Made by a program: the position numbers and the translations under genes. This document shows, in pieces, positions 7,716 to 16,847 of a stretch of DNA of 64,000 bases. The DNA is taken from positions 2,418,001-2,482,000 of the forward strand of contig NZ_CP144459.1 in NCBI RefSeq assembly GCF_050320395.1. Reading direction: 5' to 3'. Position 1 is the stretch's first letter. Each line of letters starts with the position of its first letter. The notes beneath the pieces were generated by a model. The model made no database searches and was not told the DNA's origin. It saw nothing but the letters and a program-made list of their open reading frames with translations. Source of the DNA: Treponema_C sp050320395 (GTDB taxonomy: Bacteria; Spirochaetota; Spirochaetia; Treponematales; Treponemataceae).

Positions 7716-9116
7716 ATGAGTACAGAACACAAAAAGAAAAATGAAAAACCGGCGCGGGTCCCGGCAGCCGTACCGGCCGAACTTTCGCAGAGTCTTACGG
7801 CCGCTATGCTTACACAATTCGAACAGGATTTTAGCTGCAAAAGCACTTATGCATCGGCGATGAATGCGGCGGTAAAAAACGGTATCGGTGCAAGCTGTAT
7901 CGATTATGAAGAAACACGCTTTTGTCAGAATAATTTTTCGGTTTCGTTGGATGCCGGAGAAGTAACGAATCAAAAACAGTCGGGGCGCTGCTGGATGTTT
8001 GCGGCGCTGAATACAATGCGGCAGCGGGTAATGAAAAAGCTCAAATTAAAAAACATGGAGCTTTCACAAAGCTATCCTCTGTTTTGGGATAAACTGGAAA
8101 AATCGAACTGGTTTTTGGAGAATATTCTATCCACCCTCGACGAACCGCTTGAAGGAAGAATCATGCACCACCTTTTGGCAGACCCCGTTGCCGACGGCGG
8201 CCAGTGGGATATGTTTGCCGATTTGGTACAAAAATACGGCGTTATTCCGCAGGAAGCAATGCCCGAAAGTTTCGATTCTTCGGCGACAAAGGATTTAACA
8301 AAATACATAACTTTAAAACTGCGCGAAGGTGCGATGCGTTTACGAGGTGAACACGCACAAGGCAAAAGCGCCGCCGAACTGCGTCTTTTGAAAAACGGCA
8401 TGATGAACGAAATCTACCGTATCTTGTGCATATCGCTGGGAAAACCGCCGGCCGCTTTTACATGGGAAACCCGCGACAAAGACGACAAGTTTATCCGTAT
8501 CACATCCACTCCGCAGGAGTTTTTCAAAAAATATGTGGGGATGAAGCTCGACGATTACGTAAGCCTCATCAATGCGCCGACCAAGGACAAGCCCTTTTAT
8601 AAAACCTACACCGTCCGTTTTCTGGGAAATATTGCCGGCGGAAAACCCGTTCGGTATTTAAACCTTCCTATCGATGAGTTAAAAAAGGCCGCATGCGCTC
8701 AGCTTTCGGCAGGAGAATCGGTGTGGTTCGGAAGCGATGTTCAGCAATGGTTTTTAAAAACCGAAGGCCTCTTGTCGATAAAGGCGGTGCGTCCCGACCT
8801 TTTATTCGATACCGTATTCCCGCTTACAAAAGAACAGCGCCTTGATTACCGCGAAAGCCTGATGACCCACGCGATGACCTTTACGGGCGTAAATATCGCA
8901 GACGACGGAAAGCCCAACCGCTGGCGTGTTGAAAACAGCTGGGGTAAGGATGTCGGTAAAGAAGGTTATTGGGTAATGAGCGACGAATGGTTCAGCGAGT
9001 TTACCTATCAGGTTGTTATAAATAAAAAGTATTTAACAAAAAAACAGCGCGATATGCTTGAACAAAAGCCGATTGAACTCGCCCCCTGGGATCCGATGGG
9101 CAGCCTGGCGATTTAA
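7716..9116 (+). CDS. pepC: Aminopeptidase C / bleomycin hydrolase (peptidase C1B)
   Basis: 466 residues from ATG 7716; an in-frame ATG at 7671 would lie upstream of the promoter. It is a papain-fold cysteine peptidase: the catalytic Cys in KQSGRCWMFAALNTMRQ (about residue 92), His in LMTHAMTFTGVN (about 385) and Asn in VENSWGKDVG (about 407). Bleomycin hydrolases form hexameric barrels and trim amino acids from peptides in the cytoplasm, which suits a peptide-fermenting treponeme. The C-terminus lacks an obvious extension and ends inside a 24-bp tandem repeat. Confidence 0.93.
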   Translation: MSTEHKKKNEKPARVPAAVPAELSQSLTAAMLTQFEQDFSCKSTYASAMNAAVKNGIGASCIDYEETRFCQNNFSVSLDAGEVTNQKQSGRCWMFAALNTMRQRVMKKLKLKNMELSQSYPLFWDKLEKSNWFLENILSTLDEPLEGRIMHHLLADPVADGGQWDMFADLVQKYGVIPQEAMPESFDSSATKDLTKYITLKLREGAMRLRGEHAQGKSAAELRLLKNGMMNEIYRILCISLGKPPAAFTWETRDKDDKFIRITSTPQEFFKKYVGMKLDDYVSLINAPTKDKPFYKTYTVRFLGNIAGGKPVRYLNLPIDELKKAACAQLSAGESVWFGSDVQQWFLKTEGLLSIKAVRPDLLFDTVFPLTKEQRLDYRESLMTHAMTFTGVNIADDGKPNRWRVENSWGKDVGKEGYWVMSDEWFSEFTYQVVINKKYLTKKQRDMLEQKPIELAPWDPMGSLAI

Positions 9117-9200
9117 AGGTCTTGCACGCCCGCGGTTTAAAGGTTTTGGGCGCTTGCGCTCTAAAGGCCTTGGGCGCCGGCGATTTAAAGGCCATGCGCG
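9105..9200 (+). repeat. 24-bp tandem repeat, four units, over the pepC stop
   Basis: Units start at 9105, 9129, 9153 and 9177 and share the core (G/T)(T/C)(T/C)TAAAGG at the same phase. The pepC stop codon lies in unit 1. No similar repeat is seen elsewhere in the window. Confidence 0.8.
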
Positions 9201-9218
9201 CTTGGCCGAACAGTAAAC

Positions 9219-9253
9219 AAAAAGACTGCCGAAACGTATCGGCTCCGGCAGTC
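9219..9253 (-). terminator. Intrinsic terminator of the flavocytochrome gene
   Basis: Stem GACTGCCG/CGGCAGTC (9224-9231 and 9246-9253) followed on the minus strand by five Ts. It begins 6 bp after the stop codon of the gene at 9259. It could also terminate pepC from the other side, less strongly. Confidence 0.8.
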
Positions 9254-9258
9254 CTGTT

Positions 9259-10971
9259 TTATTTAAGTTCTTCTATTACCGCATCGGCTGCAATCGCACC
9301 CGTATAGGCACTGATACCGACTCCGCTTCCCGAAGAAGCATAGGCACCTGAAAAAACGTTTCCGAAAATCAATTCGCCGCAGGCAAACAGATTCTGTATG
9401 GCTTTATCTTCTGCATTCAATACGCGGCAGTTCTCGTCGACCTTTATGCCGGGAATGGAACCGATTAACACGGGATTGGTAACAAGGCCGTAAAAGGGTC
9501 CGTTTTTAATGCCGTTTGCTTCGGCAGTGCGTTTGAACTCCGCCTCATTGATACCGTAAGAAGCGGCTAAAGCTTCAAGCGTGTCGGCTTTTTTTGCAAC
9601 TCCGGCAGCTACGGCTTCTTCCAAACGGTCGGCCAATTTTGCGTTTGTTTCGTCATAGATACTTATACCCATCGAATCGGTTTGGTCCAAAATCAATTTT
9701 AACCCGTCGGCATAAAAGGCTTTTTTCAAGCCGAAATCTTTACCTTCTTTGTTTACAACGGTTTTTGCACTGAATACAAGGTTTCCGATACGGCCGTAAT
9801 AACCGTAAAAAGGTGTTGTTCCGCGGATTCCCATCATGCCGCTTCCGACAATTTGAACGCCGAGCTTTTCAGTCAACATAAAACCGTCTCCGGTGCTGCC
9901 GGCACAGGTAAAGGGAATGGCCTTTGTATAGTCGGGCGCATATTTTTTTACGAGTTCCGGGTTGCGCGAAAAACCGCCGGAAGCTAAAATCACTTTTTTG
10001 GCATTCAACGTGTATTTTGAAGTTTCGTCTTCAACCTTTACTCCCGTAACGGCGCCGTTTTCCGTAATAAGTTCGGTTACCTTGCTGTTTAAACGGATTT
10101 TAACTCCCAAACCTTCGGCTATTTTTTCAACCGCATCGAACATTTGACTTTCTCCGACTCTCCACGCATATCTTCCCTCATGGCGTGATTCAAGAACGGG
10201 CAGTTTACTGTCGGGGTGCGCCAAATACCAGCGCTCTTCGGAGACGGGAAGTCCGCCTTCAAGGAAATAATCGAACACGCCGGCCGATTTATCGTAAATA
10301 GCGGCAATCAATTTTTTGTTTACCGGGGCGCCCTTGCTGCGTTTTTCGTAAAAAGCAATCAGCTCTTCTTTAGTGCTGTCAAGCTTTACCTTTTTGTTCA
10401 TTTCCGAATTGACAACCCACATACCGCCGCCGCACACGCGCGCCGAACCGCCCGTATACGCTTCTTTTTCCAACACAACGACGGATAAATTGCTGTTGCG
10501 TGCAAACTCGATTGCGGCGCTCACGCCGGCAAGGCCGCCTCCGACAATGGCAACGTCAACGCTTTCAGCCGCGCTTTTTTCCGTTTTTTTAACCGCATCG
10601 CTTCCTTTTTTATACGGATCGAGCACCGCACCGGCTTCGGTCAATGCGTTTGCAACGGCCGTTTTTATTGCAAAGCTCGTTATCGTTGCGCCGCTTACTT
10701 TGTCGACTTCGATATTTTGCTGAGCACAGATTCTTTGCGGAACAGAGTTGACGGCAACATCGCTGATTACGGGACTGTCTTCGTTTTGTACAACGGTTAC
10801 GGATTTTATTTCTCCTTTTTCAACCGTTACATCGACGACAATCGGGGCACGCATTCCCTGCGCCGTTCCGCGGAAAGTGCCGCTCACTTTTTTGTTCGGG
10901 TTCGATTTTCCCGCCGCGCACCCTGAAAATACCAAGAGGGCGGCAAAAACGGCTACTACGATTTTTTTCAT
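9259..10971 (-). CDS. Lipoprotein flavocytochrome-like fumarate/urocanate reductase
   Basis: 570 residues. It starts with a lipobox signal (LLVFSGCAAG), so it is anchored on the outer face of the inner membrane. Residues 30-115 form an FMN-binding domain ending in DKVSGATITS, the site where the ApbE flavin transferase attaches FMN to threonine. From about 138 follows an FAD-binding domain (VDVAIVGGGLAGVSAAIEFA) of the fumarate reductase/succinate dehydrogenase flavoprotein family, with ending GANGSGVGISAY-like AYASSGSGVGISAYTGAIAAD. It likely reduces a fumarate- or enoate-type acceptor for respiration-like redox balancing; the substrate is not determined. Monocistronic, with its own terminator. 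Confidence 0.85.
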   Translation of the reverse strand: MKKIVVAVFAALLVFSGCAAGKSNPNKKVSGTFRGTAQGMRAPIVVDVTVEKGEIKSVTVVQNEDSPVISDVAVNSVPQRICAQQNIEVDKVSGATITSFAIKTAVANALTEAGAVLDPYKKGSDAVKKTEKSAAESVDVAIVGGGLAGVSAAIEFARNSNLSVVVLEKEAYTGGSARVCGGGMWVVNSEMNKKVKLDSTKEELIAFYEKRSKGAPVNKKLIAAIYDKSAGVFDYFLEGGLPVSEERWYLAHPDSKLPVLESRHEGRYAWRVGESQMFDAVEKIAEGLGVKIRLNSKVTELITENGAVTGVKVEDETSKYTLNAKKVILASGGFSRNPELVKKYAPDYTKAIPFTCAGSTGDGFMLTEKLGVQIVGSGMMGIRGTTPFYGYYGRIGNLVFSAKTVVNKEGKDFGLKKAFYADGLKLILDQTDSMGISIYDETNAKLADRLEEAVAAGVAKKADTLEALAASYGINEAEFKRTAEANGIKNGPFYGLVTNPVLIGSIPGIKVDENCRVLNAEDKAIQNLFACGELIFGNVFSGAYASSGSGVGISAYTGAIAADAVIEELK

Positions 10972-11136
10972 AAAAACTCCTATGCGATACGAAATAAAAA
11001 AAATTATTTTAAGTTTGGAGCAGCTTCGTATCGCTTTAATTAATCGGTTAAAATTCTATCGGGTTTCAAATCAAAAGTCAATATTTAAAGAACCGAAGCT
11101 CGAATTGCGGCAGGCATAATCAAAGACAATACGATT

Positions 11137-12348
11137 TTAACGTCTGTAAAGCGAATAGACTGCCGTCGCCCCTAAAACGATGCTTAAAAAAAGCAGGGCG
11201 GCATAAATGCCGAAACGGTCGGCGCACAAACCGGCAAGAGGCGCAAGCACACTTATGCCTACAGCCTTTGCCTGAGAGGCAATCGATAAAATCGTTGCTT
11301 GATCGGAGGAGGTTGAATAATTATCATATTGGGCAATATTAATCGGTACCCAGATATTTTTTACTATAAATAAAAGCATAAAAACGCCTATGGCAAGGTA
11401 AAAAAGTTTAAAATAAACGGCAAAGCAGGAAAGATTCAACAGAGCCGCACTTATAAAGAGCAAAAAAATAAGTGCGCTTTTTTCGGATTTAAACAGGGAT
11501 GCAACGCTATGGGATTTGCGCGAGGAAAGGGCCGACAATATATACAGCACAAAATAAACCGAAGCGACAATGAGCGCAAGGGCATTTTTATCCGAAACCG
11601 AAAAAGCGGCCGCAGCCAGAGCAGCCTGTGCTTTTAAGAGCGGCTGCAAAAAGTCTTTCGATACGTTAAAACAGCCTTCAAAGCCGGTATTTTGTATAAT
11701 AAGATGCCGTATATCCTTATCGGTAAAAGCGCTCTTAACAGTCTGCACACTGTGCCGAAACACCTCTCCAAGTCCCGGACGATTTTGCGAGCAACAGTTC
11801 AGTTCATCGGGATAACGGAACATATTCCACAAGCCTACAACGGCGGGAATCAGTGAAAACACAAACACAAAGCGGTAATTGTCGGTAAAGGCGACGATGA
11901 AGGCCGCGATAATCACCGAAAAAGCGCTCCCGTAATTCGACCATGAACGTGTATAACCGTAAACCCGCGTTTTTTCATCAAGGCGGTCCTGCATTTTAAG
12001 CCAATCGAAGATGATTGCCTTATGCGTTCCCGTCCTGAACGAATCGCCTACCGCATAAAAAAAGACTGCGGGAATCAAAAGCGCAAAGGAGCGGGCAAGC
12101 GAAAAAAAAGCAAAGGCTGCAATATAGGATGAAAGCGACACCAGCATAGCCGTTTTTTTTCCGTATAAATCGGCAAAGGCTCCGCTCGGTATTTCGGTTA
12201 TATTGATAACAATATGCAAAAAGGCCGTCAACACCCCGATTTGAACATAGCTTAAGCCCAGCGAAAGATAAAACAAAATAATAAAGGGTTCGGAAAAATC
12301 GAAGTTTTTCAAAAAGCCGTACAGGGAAAAACGGCGAATCATAGTCAT
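11137..12348 (-). CDS. MFS transporter
   Basis: 403 residues with about twelve hydrophobic segments. Motif A-like loop after helix 2 is recognisable as GAFADLYGKKTAML, and a matching second-half loop AGLCADRFGIYAALL precedes the last helices. It belongs to the major facilitator superfamily, with efflux-type members as nearest relatives in general layout; substrate unknown. The protein lies in the inner membrane. The gene stands alone on the minus strand, divergent from the M16-like gene at 12477. Confidence 0.85.
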   Translation of the reverse strand: MTMIRRFSLYGFLKNFDFSEPFIILFYLSLGLSYVQIGVLTAFLHIVINITEIPSGAFADLYGKKTAMLVSLSSYIAAFAFFSLARSFALLIPAVFFYAVGDSFRTGTHKAIIFDWLKMQDRLDEKTRVYGYTRSWSNYGSAFSVIIAAFIVAFTDNYRFVFVFSLIPAVVGLWNMFRYPDELNCCSQNRPGLGEVFRHSVQTVKSAFTDKDIRHLIIQNTGFEGCFNVSKDFLQPLLKAQAALAAAAFSVSDKNALALIVASVYFVLYILSALSSRKSHSVASLFKSEKSALIFLLFISAALLNLSCFAVYFKLFYLAIGVFMLLFIVKNIWVPINIAQYDNYSTSSDQATILSIASQAKAVGISVLAPLAGLCADRFGIYAALLFLSIVLGATAVYSLYRR

Positions 12349-12462
12349 TTATGCCCCCGCAGTACTCTCCGGCATCCGCATTCCGCTGCCCAAACTTTAC
12401 CTTTCCCTAACCTTTTTGTCAATCACGTATTCGCCCGCCGTCTTTCGGTAAAAGCTCATCTG

Positions 12463-12471
12463 TGCTATAAT
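12463..12471 (+). promoter_or_regulatory. Extended -10 promoter abutting the M16-like gene
   Basis: TGC-TATAAT (12463-12471) ends 5 nt before the ATG at 12477; no Shine-Dalgarno is present. The -35 at the proper distance is weak (TTTCGG), as is common for extended -10 promoters. Confidence 0.55.
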
Positions 12472-12476
12472 AAGCT

Positions 12477-15383
12477 ATGCACATACACCGCCTGTTTGTA
12501 CGGCTTTTTTTTCGCCTTTTTTTGTTCTCATTTCTGTGGTTTCCTCCCGGCCTCGGCGCACAAACGGATTCTCCCGAGCGAAGCCTTCCCGAAGGTTTTT
12601 ATGCCTATACCCTGGAAAACGGCCTTGAACTCTATGTGCAGGAAGATTTTTCCGTACCCGTAGTAAAAATCGCCTACACTGCGCGCGCGGGCATCTCGTA
12701 TCAGGAGCAGGAAACAACGGGCTTTTACCGCCTCTACAGCCGCCTCTTTTGGCACAGCGGAACCGGCCTCGATGCCTATAAAAAAGCCGGAGCAGGCAAT
12801 TTCAAAGCCGAATGCGCGGCTCACCAGGCACGTTATTCCTTTACCGCCGCAGTCCAGAATTTTGAAAAAACATTCGGCCTCCTTGCACATTCGCTTAAAA
12901 ATCCGTCCTTTTCCGACAAAGCCGTACAGGCGGAATTTTCCGCCTTAAAAAAAGAAAGCCTTGACTGGTCTCAAAGTCCCGGCGGCTTTATAAACACGGC
13001 CGTTCACGACAGAGTCTTTGCCGCCGCTCCGTGGAAAAAAGATTCGGGCGTATATCCCGCCCTCTTTACGGAAATGAACACGGAGCAAATCCGCGCAAAA
13101 CTTTCGTATATTCAAAAAAAACGCTATGTTCCGAATCAAAGCGCCCTGTTTATAAGCGGTCCTGTCAAGACGGAATCGGTTCTCAAAATCGTAAAAAATG
13201 AACTTTCCGACTGGGAACGTTCGTATTCGCCGCCTCCTTTAGCCGAAGAAAAGGTCCGGAAAAAAAAAGAAAGCGATACGAGGCATTTTGTACTTGTATC
13301 TAAGGACTTTTCAAAAGAATTGAATCAAGTCCTCATTCAGTATACTGCACAAACAGTAAAAACGTCCCGCGCAAAAAAAGAAGGTGCAGAACCTGTCCGT
13401 CCTGCCGGCCTTATAGAAACGGCGGAAACTTTTTCCGCAGCGGCTTGGGCGGCGGCATCCGTTTTACAGTCAAAGCGCGAAACGGAAAACATCGACATAT
13501 CCTTTACGGCCGACCCGGAGGGCGGCAGACTGAGTATTCAAACCCTCTTTCCCGCAGGTACAAATGCAAAACAGGACAATCCCGTTGATTCATTGAACAA
13601 GCTGGCCGAACGGATAAGAGAACAGGTACAACATATAACTCAAGCCGACCTTGAAGCGGCAAAAAAATACGCCCGCCTCTTACAACAGGAAGCTTTTAAA
13701 GGAGTACACCCCTTTATCGATGCTCTGAGTGAAAACTGGGCATACGGGGGCATCGAGTATTTTTATGAATGGCCCCTTGCAGTCGAACATATAAGCCTTC
13801 AGGACGTACAAAACGTCTTCGGCTCTCCATGGACTTTTTTAATTGTCCATTCGTCCCAATATAAGCTGTATGAAAAAGATTTGGCAAAAAACGGCCGCCG
13901 CCTTGTAAAGCCGGAACGGCAAGTCAAATCCCCGACTGACACGAATGAAAAGCCGCAGGCAGTTGAACCGGAAAACATTCAAACGGCCTTGGAAGATTAC
14001 GGAACCTACACAAAAAACAGCATCGAAAACTTTACCCTTTCTTCCGGTATTCCCGTAAGCATACAAAGGCTGCCGAATACCGAATGGACGGTTTGTATGC
14101 TGAACATAAAAGGAGGCGAATTAAAACACGGGTATTCCAAAAAAGGACTTGAAAGCATAGCCCTTTTAAACCTTGCACGAATTGCCGAATCCGCCTTGTA
14201 CTCCCTCTACGAAAAAGGCGAACTCGGTTTTTTGCCCGAAGTACAAACGGAAGCAGGCCTTTTTTCCGGCCGTATTTCGGTATCCTGCGCTTCAAAGGAT
14301 ATTGAAACGGTATCGGGCGTTCTTGCCGCCTCATTTAAAGAAAAAGCACTTTCTCCGGCTGCGGCCGACGAATTGTATTTTGCCGAAGCTTATAAACGGC
14401 GCACAGCGAGCGCATCGGCGGACAGTCAGCTAAAAGAAGCGGCTTTGGAAACCTTTTTCGGAGGAAGCGATGCCGAACCCTTTTTCAAAGTTTCGGGCGA
14501 CACTCCTCCATCCGTAACCTATGCCGAAATTCACGATGCCTGCTTATCCCTTTATAAGCCGGACGATTTCAGCCTGATTTTTTGCACCGGGGCGGAAACC
14601 GATATAAAAAAAATAAGCGAACTGCACTTCGGAAAAAAATCTTCATTCTATACCGAAGCAAAAAGCCTGAAAGAAGACCGGGAAGAAAAAGTACGGCCGC
14701 CCGTTCCCGCATTCAGCGAAGGGGAACGCTTGGTGCGCCTTCGCCGCCTCTTTTTTACCGACATTCCCGCAGATCGTGCAGGAGAGCGCCCGGCAAAACT
14801 GATTCCCACAACCGACTTTGCCGACCCTGCCCGGCTTTATTTGAAAAGCCCGCTTCCCTCATCGCGCGATGAAGTTATTTTTGCCGCCCTCTTGGATGAA
14901 ATTGCCTACCGCATGACAGCCGAATTTGAAAAAAATCCGCAAAACAAAGGAGTGCCGGCGTCCCCCGCTTCAAGCGTATCGGCGATAAGCGATATAGAAG
15001 GCTTTCCGCTTGCATCTTTAAACTTTTCAAAGGTAAAAAGCAAAAAGGGCGTAAAAAAAGCCTTTAAGGCGGCAGTATCGGAAACGATATCGGCCCTTAC
15101 GGGCTCCCTTACGGGAAAAAGTAAGACGAAAGAATCGACAGACGTATATACTCCGGACATAAAAAGCCGCTACACCCAAAACATGTTTTTTTCGCTGAGT
15201 ACTATAGAACGAAGAGTCCTTCTTATGCAAAGAGGTATTGAGTACAACGCAAATGCGGCACACTATGTAGAACGCCTGCTGATTCTTAATAAGGCGGAGA
15301 AAGAAGAATTCATCCGGGTTTTTCAGACATACATTCAAAACGCAGCCTTATTTTGGATTTTTTCGGCAGACACGCCGGAATAA
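12477..15383 (+). CDS. Secreted M16-like (insulinase-fold) protein, catalytic motif absent
   Basis: 968 residues with an N-terminal signal (RLFLFSFLWFPPGLGA). Residues 40-250 and 510-720 resemble M16 peptidase repeats: GFYAYTLENGLELYVQEDFSVPVVKIAYTA is the family's opening strand pattern, followed by the AvQAEFsALKKE and KKRYVPNQSALFISG blocks. However, where the zinc motif HxxEH should be, the sequence is GFYRLYSRLFWHSG, so catalysis is improbable. Inactive M16 proteins often pair with active ones, but none is adjacent. Expected to be periplasmic. Gene starts right at a -10 element and may be read from a leaderless mRNA. Confidence 0.75.
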   Translation: MHIHRLFVRLFFRLFLFSFLWFPPGLGAQTDSPERSLPEGFYAYTLENGLELYVQEDFSVPVVKIAYTARAGISYQEQETTGFYRLYSRLFWHSGTGLDAYKKAGAGNFKAECAAHQARYSFTAAVQNFEKTFGLLAHSLKNPSFSDKAVQAEFSALKKESLDWSQSPGGFINTAVHDRVFAAAPWKKDSGVYPALFTEMNTEQIRAKLSYIQKKRYVPNQSALFISGPVKTESVLKIVKNELSDWERSYSPPPLAEEKVRKKKESDTRHFVLVSKDFSKELNQVLIQYTAQTVKTSRAKKEGAEPVRPAGLIETAETFSAAAWAAASVLQSKRETENIDISFTADPEGGRLSIQTLFPAGTNAKQDNPVDSLNKLAERIREQVQHITQADLEAAKKYARLLQQEAFKGVHPFIDALSENWAYGGIEYFYEWPLAVEHISLQDVQNVFGSPWTFLIVHSSQYKLYEKDLAKNGRRLVKPERQVKSPTDTNEKPQAVEPENIQTALEDYGTYTKNSIENFTLSSGIPVSIQRLPNTEWTVCMLNIKGGELKHGYSKKGLESIALLNLARIAESALYSLYEKGELGFLPEVQTEAGLFSGRISVSCASKDIETVSGVLAASFKEKALSPAAADELYFAEAYKRRTASASADSQLKEAALETFFGGSDAEPFFKVSGDTPPSVTYAEIHDACLSLYKPDDFSLIFCTGAETDIKKISELHFGKKSSFYTEAKSLKEDREEKVRPPVPAFSEGERLVRLRRLFFTDIPADRAGERPAKLIPTTDFADPARLYLKSPLPSSRDEVIFAALLDEIAYRMTAEFEKNPQNKGVPASPASSVSAISDIEGFPLASLNFSKVKSKKGVKKAFKAAVSETISALTGSLTGKSKTKESTDVYTPDIKSRYTQNMFFSLSTIERRVLLMQRGIEYNANAAHYVERLLILNKAEKEEFIRVFQTYIQNAALFWIFSADTPE

Positions 15384-15403
15384 AGACGCGGACAATAAAA
15401 AAG

Positions 15404-15432
15404 TTGCGCCCCGTATAAAACCGTGCTAAAAT
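15404..15432 (+). promoter_or_regulatory. Promoter of the DRTGG operon, apparently leaderless
   Basis: TTGCGC (15404-15409), 17-bp spacer ending TGC, then TAAAAT (15427-15432). ATG 15439 follows after 6 nt, exactly where transcription should begin. No Shine-Dalgarno. Confidence 0.6.
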
Positions 15433-15438
15433 ACACGT

Positions 15439-15795
15439 ATGACAATAGATTCGATAGCGGATATTCTGGACGCCGAAATTCTGTGTAAAGCGGAACATAA
15501 AAACAGAGAAGTGTTTTCGGCTTGCGGTTCCGACTTAATGAGCGACGTTATGGCCTTTGTAAAAGAACAGGTACTCCTTTTAACAGGTCTTATAAATGTT
15601 CAGGTTATCAGAACCGCAGGCTTGATGGACATAGGCTGCATCTGCTTTGTCCGCGGCAAAAAACCTTCCGATGAAATGATAGCAATGGCCGAAGAACAGG
15701 ACATCGTTTTGCTTACGACAAAACTGCCCATGTTTATCGCCTGCGGCAAACTCTATGCGGCCGGTCTTACCGGAGGCGGAGTACGTAACATTTGA
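15439..15795 (+). CDS. DRTGG-domain protein
   Basis: 118 residues covering a single DRTGG domain, named for a domain also found before HPr kinase and phosphotransacetylase. The sequence has MTIDSIADILDAEILC, a central FVRGKKPSDEMIAMAEEQDIVLLTTK strand-helix unit and the late GLTGGGVRN. DRTGG proteins are often encoded next to small ATPases and hydrogenase-related genes in anaerobes; the exact ligand is unknown. Here it is followed directly by an anti-sigma-type ATPase, with which it probably acts. Confidence 0.75.
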   Translation: MTIDSIADILDAEILCKAEHKNREVFSACGSDLMSDVMAFVKEQVLLLTGLINVQVIRTAGLMDIGCICFVRGKKPSDEMIAMAEEQDIVLLTTKLPMFIACGKLYAAGLTGGGVRNI

Positions 15796-15801
15796 TTGTA
15801 T

Positions 15802-16215
15802 ATGAAATACCGTTTTGATATTTCTGCAGAAGACCCGGAAAAAGCCGGTTATGCTTCAACGGAAATAAAAAAAGTATTAAAATCCCTGCATATCAATCCG
15901 GAGCATATACGCCGTACCGCAATTGCCATGTATGAAGCTGAAATAAATATGATTGTACACGGCGGAGGAGGTACGGCTGAAGTTGAAATTACGGATACGG
16001 AAATTATCATCGTTATGAAGGATGACGGCCCGGGAATTCCTGACTTGGAAGCAGCTATGAAAGAAGGCTTTTCCACTGCAAGCGGTACAAGCCTTGAATT
16101 GGGCTACGGGGCGGGCATGGGATTGTCAAACATTAAAAAAAACACCGACTGCCTGCATATAGAAACCGGCGCAGGAAAGGGCACAACGGTTACGATGAGG
16201 ATACGCTATATATGA
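15802..16215 (+). CDS. Anti-sigma-factor-like ATP-binding protein (HATPase)
   Basis: 137 residues from ATG 15802; a TTG directly after the previous stop (15796) would add two residues. It has the GHKL N-box (AMYEAEINMIVHGG), the G1 box DDGPGIPD and the G2 region GYGAGMGLSNIKK, as in RsbW/SpoIIAB serine kinases. Its size fits an anti-sigma factor or partner of a DRTGG protein, not a full histidine kinase. It overlaps the next gene by 4 bp (ATGA). Confidence 0.85.
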   Translation: MKYRFDISAEDPEKAGYASTEIKKVLKSLHINPEHIRRTAIAMYEAEINMIVHGGGGTAEVEITDTEIIIVMKDDGPGIPDLEAAMKEGFSTASGTSLELGYGAGMGLSNIKKNTDCLHIETGAGKGTTVTMRIRYI

Positions 16216-16847
16216 ACATTGTATCCGAAAAAAAAGCATTACGTCGTTACATCTCACAGCTGCTCAAAACTTTTGCCCCCGCCGAAAATTCTTTTTGCGA
16301 ACAGTATAAAGAACTTGCACATTTTGAAGCCTATCAAAACGCACGTTCCGTTTTTCTATACGCCTCCCTTCCCGAAGAAGCTCCGGCGCGAAAGCTTATA
16401 GAACTGTGCCTGGCAGATAATAAAATAACCGCCCTTCCCAGGGTAAGCGGAAAAGAGATGGATTTTTTTATCCTCGACCCTTCTCTTCCCCTAAGCAAAC
16501 AAACGCAAAGCGGTGTTTTCGGCATTGCGGAACCGCTTCCTGCCTGCCCGCTCTTTGTTCCCTCGAAAAAAAACCTGCCTCTTTTGGTCTTTGTCCCCGG
16601 CCTTGCATTTGACAGACAGGGATTTCGTCTCGGGCGCGGCAAGGGCTATTACGACCGTTATTTTGCCGATTTTTGCGGCGGGACGCGGGATAAAAACATC
16701 ACCCTTGTCGGTCTTTGCCGCAGCATTCAAATCGTACCGAAAGTTCCTGCGGAAGCACACGATATGCGCGTCGATTTTATTATGAGCGAAAGGCGGATTG
16801 AAAAAACGGCTTATGCATCCGTGTCGGACTCATCCGCTTTCAGCTGA
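16212..16847 (+). CDS. 5-formyltetrahydrofolate cyclo-ligase
   Basis: 211 residues; the family converts 5-formyl-THF to 5,10-methenyl-THF with ATP. Visible signatures are the N-terminal KKALRRYISQLLK, the LPRV(S) strand and the glycine-rich nucleotide loop FDRQGFRLGRGKGYYDRYF, followed by an AHDMRVDFIMSE tail. Third gene of an operon with the DRTGG and ATPase genes (4-bp overlap). Its 3-prime end overlaps leuA on the opposite strand by 37 bp. Confidence 0.92.
   Translation: MNIVSEKKALRRYISQLLKTFAPAENSFCEQYKELAHFEAYQNARSVFLYASLPEEAPARKLIELCLADNKITALPRVSGKEMDFFILDPSLPLSKQTQSGVFGIAEPLPACPLFVPSKKNLPLLVFVPGLAFDRQGFRLGRGKGYYDRYFADFCGGTRDKNITLVGLCRSIQIVPKVPAEAHDMRVDFIMSERRIEKTAYASVSDSSAFS

Noticed and set aside
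9122..9307. 61-residue plus-strand frame of 8-residue repeats after pepC
   Set aside because: It simply reads the 24-bp tandem repeat and the terminator, overlaps the opposite gene and has no ribosome site.
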